Shown here one piece after another: positions 58,744 to 64,000 of a DNA stretch of 64,000 nucleotides (within the stretch, counting starts at the first letter, position 1; each line of letters opens with the position of its first letter). Below the pieces are notes generated by a model. That model saw nothing but the letters and a program-made list of their open reading frames with translations. It did not search any database and was not told the origin of the DNA. Source of the DNA: Trebonia kvetii (GTDB taxonomy: Bacteria > Actinomycetota > Actinomycetes > Streptosporangiales > Streptosporangiaceae); assembly GCF_007827045.1 (NCBI RefSeq), contig NZ_RPFW01000002.1, positions 992,001 to 1,056,000 of the forward strand. Direction: 5' to 3'. Made by a program: the position numbers and the translations under genes.

Positions 58744-61200
58744 TCAGGCTCGGATCTTGTGCCCCGCCGGGTCATACGGCGGCTTGGTGCTGACCGTGAC
58801 AGGGTATACGTCGCCGCCGACGCTCACCGCGTAGGAGCCCTCGCCGATCCACCTGGTGTCGATCGGGCCGCCGTCCGGGTCCCACAGGTAGGCCAGGCCG
58901 GCGCAGCGGCCGAGCGTTTCGCCCCACGCGCCCGAGGTGACCTGGCCGGCGGCCACCCCGTCGCGCAGGACGAGCTCGCCGCCCCACAGCATCGGGTCCT
59001 CGCTGCCGACCGCGAAGGATACGAGCCTGTTCCGCGCGCCGCCAGCCTTCGCCTTCTCGACCGCCTCGCGGCCGAGGAACGGGATGTCGGTGGCGAGCTT
59101 GCAGGTGAACAGCAGCCCGGCCTCGACCGGGTTGTAGTCAGGTGTCAGTTCGCGGCCGAACGCCCGGTAGCCCTTCTCGAGCCGCAGTGACTCGATGGCG
59201 TAGTACCCGGCGTTGCGCACGCCGAGGTCAGCCCCGGCGCGCATGAGGTCCTCGTACACGCCGACCGCGAACTCGGCGGGGACGTACAGCTCCCAGCCGA
59301 GCTCGCCGACGTAGGTGATCCTGGTGGCCCGGACGGTCGCGTACCCGAGGTCAATTTCCCGGCTGGTACCGAACGGGTGCGCTTCGTTGCGCAGGTCCGC
59401 CCGCGTCAGCCGGGACAGCAGGTCACGGGAGCGCGGGCCCATGACGCCGAAGACGGCGTACTGGGAGGTGACGTCCGCCAGGGTGGCGCGCTGGTCGGGG
59501 CGGATGCGGCGGCGGATGTGATCGGCGTCCCGCACGGTCGTCGCGGAGCTGCTCACGATGAGGTACTCCTGGGCGGACAGCCGGGTGAGCGTTACGTCCG
59601 ACTCGTAGGTGCCGCGCTCGTTGAGCATGCCGGTGTACACGGTCCTGCCGGGTGGCACCGCCGCGTCGGCGGTGCACAGCCACTGCAGCACGCTTTCCGC
59701 GTCCGGGCCGGTCAGCAGGAACTTGGAGAACGAGGTCTGGTCGAATACGGCGACCGCCTCGCGGGTGGCGCGCTGCTCGGCCGCGGACCAGGGCAGCCAG
59801 TTCTGCTTGCCCCAGGAGTACTCGATCTCGGCCTTCTCGCCGGGCGGCGCGAAGAAGTTGGCCCGTTCCCAGCCCATCCGGCTGCCGAAGTCGGCGTTCG
59901 CCTCCCGCAGCAGGTGGTAGACCGGCGAGCGGCGAAAGGGCCGGGCGGTGCGCATCTCGCGGTTCGGCCAGGGGATCTCGTAGTGCAGGCCGAGGATCTC
60001 CGCGACCCGGTCGTGCAGCCACTGGTTGTTGCCGTTGAAGGCGGCGAAGCGCCTGATGTCCACGGCGGTGAGGTCCATCGTCGGCCCGCCGCCGACGATC
60101 CACTCCGCCAGCGCCCGGCCCGCTCCCCCGGCGCAGGCGATGCCGACCGAGTTGAGTCCGGCCGCGACGAAGAAGTTGCGGACCTCGGGCGCCTCGCCCA
60201 GGATGAACTGGTTGTCCGGGGTGAAGCTCTCCGGCCCGTTGTAGAACTTCTTGATGCCGATGGTGTGCAGCGCGGGGATGCGCAGCAGAGCATTCTCCAT
60301 CAACACGGTGAAGTGGTCCCAGTCCTCGTCGAGCAGCTTGAACTCGAACGGGTAGGGGATCCGGTCCGGCGCGACCCAGGGCTTGGCCTCCGGCTCGAAG
60401 CCGCCGACCACCAGGCCGCCCACCTCCTCCTTGAAGTAGGTGTAGCCGTCGGGATCGCGCAGCACCGGCAGGTCGGTGTGCACCCCGTCGATGGGGTCGG
60501 TCACCACGTAGAAGTGCTCCGCCGAGTGCAGCGGCACGTTCACCCCGGCGAGCGCGCCCACCTGCTTGGCCCACTGCCCGGCGCAGTTCACCACGACCTC
60601 GGCCGCGATGTCGCCCGCGTCGGTCGTGACGCCGGTGACCCGCCCGTCGCGGACGCCGATGCCGAGGGCGCGGGTGCGCTCGAAGATCCGCGCGCCGCCC
60701 CGCCGCGCCCCCCTGGCCAGGGACGCGGTGAGGTCGGTCGGGTTGGCCTTGCCGTCGCCCGGCAGCCAGATCGCGCCCACCAGGTCGTCGGTCCGCATGA
60801 CTGGGTAGCGGTCCGCCGCCTGCGCCGGTCTGAGCAGCTCGCATTCCAGGCCGAACGCCGCGGCGGTGGCGGCGGTGCGCCGTAGCTGGGTCATCCGCGC
60901 CTGCGTTCTGGCTACCGTGACGCCGCCGCATTGCTTGTAGCCGGTCGCCAGGCCGGTCTCGCTTTCCAGCTCGCGGTACAGCTCCGTCGAGTACTGGACG
61001 AGGCGCGTGCCGCCCTGCGTCGACCTGAGCTGGCCAACGAGGCCCGCGGCGTGCCAGGTGGTGCCGCAAGACAGCTGGCCCTGCTCGAGGAGGACCACAT
61101 CAGTCCAGCCGAGCTTGGCCAGGTGATAGGCAACGCTAGTCCCGATGACGCCGCCGCCGATGACGACGACCTGCGCCTGCGATGGGAGTGGCATCGTCAC
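58744..61200 (-). CDS. FAD-dependent sarcosine/dimethylglycine dehydrogenase-like, GcvT domain
   Basis: 818 aa from GTG 61198-61200 (ATG 61192-61194 is the alternative); GTG overlaps the permease stop as GTGA. The N-terminal DAO-type FAD domain has VVVIGGGVIGTSVAYHLAKL, SCGTTWHAAGLVGQLRSTQG (the His-linked FAD attachment region) and NFFVAAGLNSVGIACAGGAG. The C-terminal GcvT (tetrahydrofolate-binding) domain begins near residue 450 (VFDQTSFSKFLLTGPDAESV), with LGWELYVPAEFAVGVYEDL and YRAFGRELTPDYNPVEAGLL. These domains occur in dimethylglycine and sarcosine dehydrogenases that pass the methyl group to folate. The substrate is likely an N-methylglycine. Confidence 0.9.
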   Translation of the reverse strand: MTMPLPSQAQVVVIGGGVIGTSVAYHLAKLGWTDVVLLEQGQLSCGTTWHAAGLVGQLRSTQGGTRLVQYSTELYRELESETGLATGYKQCGGVTVARTQARMTQLRRTAATAAAFGLECELLRPAQAADRYPVMRTDDLVGAIWLPGDGKANPTDLTASLARGARRGGARIFERTRALGIGVRDGRVTGVTTDAGDIAAEVVVNCAGQWAKQVGALAGVNVPLHSAEHFYVVTDPIDGVHTDLPVLRDPDGYTYFKEEVGGLVVGGFEPEAKPWVAPDRIPYPFEFKLLDEDWDHFTVLMENALLRIPALHTIGIKKFYNGPESFTPDNQFILGEAPEVRNFFVAAGLNSVGIACAGGAGRALAEWIVGGGPTMDLTAVDIRRFAAFNGNNQWLHDRVAEILGLHYEIPWPNREMRTARPFRRSPVYHLLREANADFGSRMGWERANFFAPPGEKAEIEYSWGKQNWLPWSAAEQRATREAVAVFDQTSFSKFLLTGPDAESVLQWLCTADAAVPPGRTVYTGMLNERGTYESDVTLTRLSAQEYLIVSSSATTVRDADHIRRRIRPDQRATLADVTSQYAVFGVMGPRSRDLLSRLTRADLRNEAHPFGTSREIDLGYATVRATRITYVGELGWELYVPAEFAVGVYEDLMRAGADLGVRNAGYYAIESLRLEKGYRAFGRELTPDYNPVEAGLLFTCKLATDIPFLGREAVEKAKAGGARNRLVSFAVGSEDPMLWGGELVLRDGVAAGQVTSGAWGETLGRCAGLAYLWDPDGGPIDTRWIGEGSYAVSVGGDVYPVTVSTKPPYDPAGHKIRA

Positions 61201-62768
61201 GCGCGAGAGTCCTGTCCGCCGAGGTCATCGGACATGGTCCCGCCCACGACGGCCAGCGTCGCGACGCGGTGCTCGTCTGCCACCTCGTGGTCCCTCCCGT
61301 GCTGGCGCCACCGGTAGTAGCCGGCGCCGAGGACCATGAGAGCGGCGACGAAGATGACGCCGCCCCAGGCGTAGGCGCCGCTCCCGTAGATCGCCGAGCG
61401 CGGCCAGATCAGGTTCAGCGCCATGAGGGCGCCGTAGCCGATGGCGGTGCCGTTGATGAGGAGCCCGCGCCTGCGGCCGAGGAAGAACCACCCGGTGCGG
61501 CCCTGGTCCTCGGGCCAGCCGTTGCGGCGCCGCTGCAGCATCGCCGGGACGGTGACGAGCAGGTAGGCGATGTAGACGATCACGATCGACACGCTCGTCA
61601 CGACGAGGAAGATCTGCGCGTTGCCGAGGTTGACGATGAGGATCGCGATCGCGACCGCGCCGCTGACGATGGCCGGGAGGGCCGGCGACTTCCGGTGCTC
61701 GGAGACGTGCGACAGGTGGTCGCCGAACGGCAGCGCGTGGTCGCGGGCCATGGAGAACGCGAGCCTGATCGAGGCGGCGTGGATCGCGAGGCAGCAGATG
61801 AAGATCGCGAACGCCACGTCCGCGAGCAGGACCTTCCCGACCCCGGAGCCGAGCGCGTCCTCAAGGACGCTCGGCAGGCCGCCGACGCCGAGCGTGGCGG
61901 GGGCGAGCGACTTGGCGGTGAGCAGCGCCATCAGCAGCAGCAGGGCGCCCGCCACGCCGGCCGCGCCGAGGGCGCGCAGCAGCGCGCGGGGGGTGGTCCT
62001 GCGCGGGTCCTTGGTCTCCTCAGAAAGTGAGCCGGCCGTGTCGAAGCCGAACATGACGTAGGCGGGCATGACGATGCACAAGAGCAGCGGTGCCAGGTAG
62101 CCGAGCGCGGCCCAGCCGGGCAGTCCTGGCCCGGCCCCCTGGGCGGTGAAGATCACCGCGGGCGAGCGGTGGATGTGGAACAGCAGCAGCACGATGATCA
62201 GCGCGACGCCGGTGAGCTCCGCCGCCACCCCGATGTTGTTGATGAACGCCATCACCCGCACGCCGAGCACGTTGATGATCGTGGTGAGGACGATGGCGCA
62301 GCAGCCGAGGAGAATCGCGTTCTGCGTCGAGTTGTGGACGAAGGTGAAGCCGGACCAGATCTGCGGCAGCACGATCTGCAGCGCGATCGACACGGCGGCG
62401 ACCGTGACCACGGAGCCGGCCAGCATGGCCCAGCCGGCGAACCAGGCGCCGGTCGGGTTGCTGACCTTCTTCGACCACTGGTAGACCGAGCCGGCGATCG
62501 GGTAGCGGGCGCTGAGCTCGGCGAAGACGAGCGCGACGCAGAACTGGCCGCCGAAGACGATGAGCCACGCCCAGAACAGGATCGGCCCGCCGAAGCCGTA
62601 GCCGAAGCCGAAGAGCTGGAACATGCCGGTGAGGATGGAGATGTAGCTGAAGCCTGCGGCGAATGAGCTGAAGCTGCCGAGGCTGCGGTTGAGCCGCTGC
62701 CGGTAGCCGTGCTCGGCGAGTTCTGCGTCGTCGCCCGCGTGCGGGTGCTCTTGTTGGGTGGCCGACAT
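61197..62768 (-). CDS. APC-family amino acid/amine permease
   Basis: 523 aa, about 12 hydrophobic helices, beginning LNRSLGSFSSFAAGFSYISI. The consensus amphipathic stretch ELSARYPIAGSVYQWSKKVS is typical of the APC superfamily amino acid-choline transporter group, and MFGFDTAGSLSEETKDPRRT of its GABA/choline subgroup. RBS gagaggaaccc precedes the ATG at 62766-62768. Lying between two folate-linked dehydrogenases, it probably imports their substrate, such as dimethylglycine, sarcosine or betaine; inference. Confidence 0.9.
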   Translation of the reverse strand: MSATQQEHPHAGDDAELAEHGYRQRLNRSLGSFSSFAAGFSYISILTGMFQLFGFGYGFGGPILFWAWLIVFGGQFCVALVFAELSARYPIAGSVYQWSKKVSNPTGAWFAGWAMLAGSVVTVAAVSIALQIVLPQIWSGFTFVHNSTQNAILLGCCAIVLTTIINVLGVRVMAFINNIGVAAELTGVALIIVLLLFHIHRSPAVIFTAQGAGPGLPGWAALGYLAPLLLCIVMPAYVMFGFDTAGSLSEETKDPRRTTPRALLRALGAAGVAGALLLLMALLTAKSLAPATLGVGGLPSVLEDALGSGVGKVLLADVAFAIFICCLAIHAASIRLAFSMARDHALPFGDHLSHVSEHRKSPALPAIVSGAVAIAILIVNLGNAQIFLVVTSVSIVIVYIAYLLVTVPAMLQRRRNGWPEDQGRTGWFFLGRRRGLLINGTAIGYGALMALNLIWPRSAIYGSGAYAWGGVIFVAALMVLGAGYYRWRQHGRDHEVADEHRVATLAVVGGTMSDDLGGQDSRA

Positions 62769-62814
62769 GGGTTCCTCTCCGACCTAGATTTCTTGTTGCG
62801 GATTGTCGTGGCGT

Positions 62815-62829
62815 GCGGGCGAGGCCCGC
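62815..62829. terminator. short hairpin between dehydrogenase and permease genes
   Basis: gcgggc-gag-gcccgc, a perfect 6-bp stem, lies in the 88-bp gap. In the minus-strand direction it follows the upstream dehydrogenase stop and precedes the permease RBS, so it could be a weak terminator or attenuator. Confidence 0.4.
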
Positions 62830-62856
62830 GAAGCTTTTTGGGGGGCTGACGTGTGC

Positions 62857-64000
62857 TCAGCAGCGGACGCGAGCGCCCTTGGGGTCGTAGAGCGGGAGGT
62901 CGTGCCTGGTCGCGGCGAACCGCTGGTTCATGACCTCGACCTCGAAGTCACGTTCCCCGGCGATCGCGGCCGGGAGGTAGGCGGAGAAGATGGTGCGCCG
63001 GACCGTGAAGCCGAACCCGGCGCTGCGGACGGATGCCTGGATGCCTGAGCCCGGATGGGCGAGGAGCTCGCCGCCGTGCGTGGTGACATCAGCGTTGGTG
63101 GAGAACCAGCACAGCCGCTGCGCGGGGCCGGCCTCCCTGATCGCCCGCAGCGCGGGTCCTGCCAGCAGGGCGGGCTTGTCCGGCTTGACCGCGAAGCCGA
63201 GCCCTGCCTCGTAGGGGTTGTTGTCTGACCTGATGTCACCCGCCCAGGCGAGGTACTGCTTTTCCAGGCGCAGCGATTCGATGGCCCGGTAGCCGACGTC
63301 GCGCAGGCCGAGATCCTCCCCGGCGGCGACGATCTTGTCGTAAAGGTCGCGCAGGTATTCGCTCGGCACGTGCAGCTCCCAGCCGAGCTCGCCCGCGTAG
63401 GTGGCGCGCAAGGCGAGGACCGGCGCCCAGCCCAGGTCGATGTGCTGGGCGGTCATGTAGCGGAACGCCTCGTTGCCGAGGTCGCAGGAGCTGAGCGACT
63501 GCAGTAGCCCGCGCGAGCGCGGGCCGCAGACGTTGAGCACGCCCCACGCGGAGCTCACGTCGTCGACGGTCAGCGACCCGTCGTCGGGTGCGTGCTGGAG
63601 CAGGAAGGTGATGTCGTGCCTGCCGAAGCCGCTGCCGGTAACCAGGTAGAAGTCGTCCTCGCCGAGCCGGGTGACGGTGACGTCCGCCTCGATGCCGCCG
63701 CGCGCGTTGAGCAGCTGCGTGTAGACGACCTTCCCGACCGCGACGTCCATCTCGGCCCCGGCGACCCGCTGCAGCGTCGCGAGCGCGCCGCGGCCGCGGA
63801 TGCGGAACTTCACGAACGAGCTCTGGTCGATGACGCCGACGGCCTCGCGGACCGCCGTGTGCTCGGCCTCGATGAACGGCCAGGCCTCGCTGCGCCCGAA
63901 GGTGGGCGTCTCGTGCCGGCTCGCATCCCCGGTCGCGAACCAGTTGGCCCGCTCGAACCCGAACTTGGCGCCGAAGACGGCGCCGCGCGCGTCGAGCCGG
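62857..64000 (-). CDS. second FAD/GcvT-type dehydrogenase (partial, cut by right edge)
   Basis: Open to the right edge; about 380 residues are visible, ending DPKGARVRC. It starts within the end of the FAD domain (FGAKFGFERANWFATGDASR) and covers the GcvT-type folate domain: GVIDQSSFVKFRIRGRGALA, TQLLNARGGIEADVTVTRLG, LRATYAGELGWELHVPSEYL and AWAGDIRSDNNPYEAGLGF. It is paralogous to the protein at 58744 and probably works on a related methylated glycine. The N-terminal FAD domain lies outside the window. Confidence 0.85.
   Translation of the reverse strand, partial: RLDARGAVFGAKFGFERANWFATGDASRHETPTFGRSEAWPFIEAEHTAVREAVGVIDQSSFVKFRIRGRGALATLQRVAGAEMDVAVGKVVYTQLLNARGGIEADVTVTRLGEDDFYLVTGSGFGRHDITFLLQHAPDDGSLTVDDVSSAWGVLNVCGPRSRGLLQSLSSCDLGNEAFRYMTAQHIDLGWAPVLALRATYAGELGWELHVPSEYLRDLYDKIVAAGEDLGLRDVGYRAIESLRLEKQYLAWAGDIRSDNNPYEAGLGFAVKPDKPALLAGPALRAIREAGPAQRLCWFSTNADVTTHGGELLAHPGSGIQASVRSAGFGFTVRRTIFSAYLPAAIAGERDFEVEVMNQRFAATRHDLPLYDPKGARVRC

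Overview
This 64 kb window is chromosomal DNA of a high-GC actinomycete. GTG starts are common, genes are packed tightly with 1-8 bp overlaps, and several families are typical of the phylum: an Rv2466c-like mycothiol-linked oxidoreductase, an SCO6745-family protein, a soluble PRC/MgtE_N/CBS protein paired with a DUF1003 protein, a DUF222-HNH (13E12-like) nuclease, and a SigG-type ECF sigma factor with a SnoaL tail. A member of Streptosporangiales or a related order is a reasonable guess, but nothing here fixes the genus. I found no rRNA, tRNA, CRISPR array, intact IS element or origin.

Layout. 1-4.0 kb: two overlapping glycosyltransferases (the first cut by the left edge), a conserved unknown and an ABM-ABM-SnoaL fusion. 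4.2-8.3 kb: a nested inverted repeat, then a padR-ATPase-permease ABC operon with ATGA overlaps and a palindromic operator. 8.4-14.7 kb: Rv2466c-like protein, GNAT, SCO6745-family protein, a divergent MocR regulator, a membrane YdcF protein and a PaaK/CapK-type adenylate-forming enzyme. 14.9-19.9 kb: an accessory zone with a truncated methyltransferase, an epoxide-hydrolase-like enzyme coupled to a leucine-rich-repeat protein, 16-bp tandem repeats, a DUF222-HNH protein, an AT-rich gap and a RidA fragment. 19.9-31.4 kb: ABC-F protein, methyltransferase, Nudix hydrolase, OYE-family reductase, 2-hydroxyacid dehydrogenase, membrane-anchored expansin, acyl-CoA synthetase, rhomboid protease and the DUF1003/MgtE_N pair. 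31.5-44.6 kb: a second MocR regulator sharing a 12-bp upstream motif with the first, a NYN-zinc ribbon-FHA protein, GcdH, a PEBP lipoprotein, a long disordered protein, an Nei-type glycosylase, UppP, an atypical M1 peptidase and a HAD dehalogenase. 44.6-50.6 kb: small membrane and CBS proteins, a PAP2 phosphatase, a nitrilase-fold protein lacking its cysteine, a frameshifted gene and a YafY-type regulator lacking its WYL domain. 50.6-55.7 kb: a minus-strand set MDR reductase - SigG-like sigma factor - GH27 - heparinase II/III-like protein, with a copied fragment of the nitrilase 3' end at the GH27 start. 55.8-64 kb: a stand-alone TOPRIM protein, small NTF2-like and VOC proteins, and a serine/N-methylglycine catabolic block (sdaA, two FAD/GcvT-type dehydrogenases and an APC permease), the last dehydrogenase cut by the right edge.

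How the genes work together. The clearest units are the PadR-controlled ABC exporter; the glycan-degradation pair (GH27 plus heparinase-like) behind an ECF sigma factor; and the right-end block, where the permease could import a methylated glycine, the two dehydrogenases could demethylate it towards glycine, and serine made from glycine could be deaminated to pyruvate by SdaA. Several genes are visibly broken or eroded (14957-15376, 19648-19842, 49243-49697, 50064-50594, 53565-53642). The only gene-free stretch over 300 bases is 4028-4367, which holds the nested inverted repeat. Gaps of 200-270 bases at 2095-2359, 13101-13316, 14739-14956 and 46531-46754 show nothing I can name.
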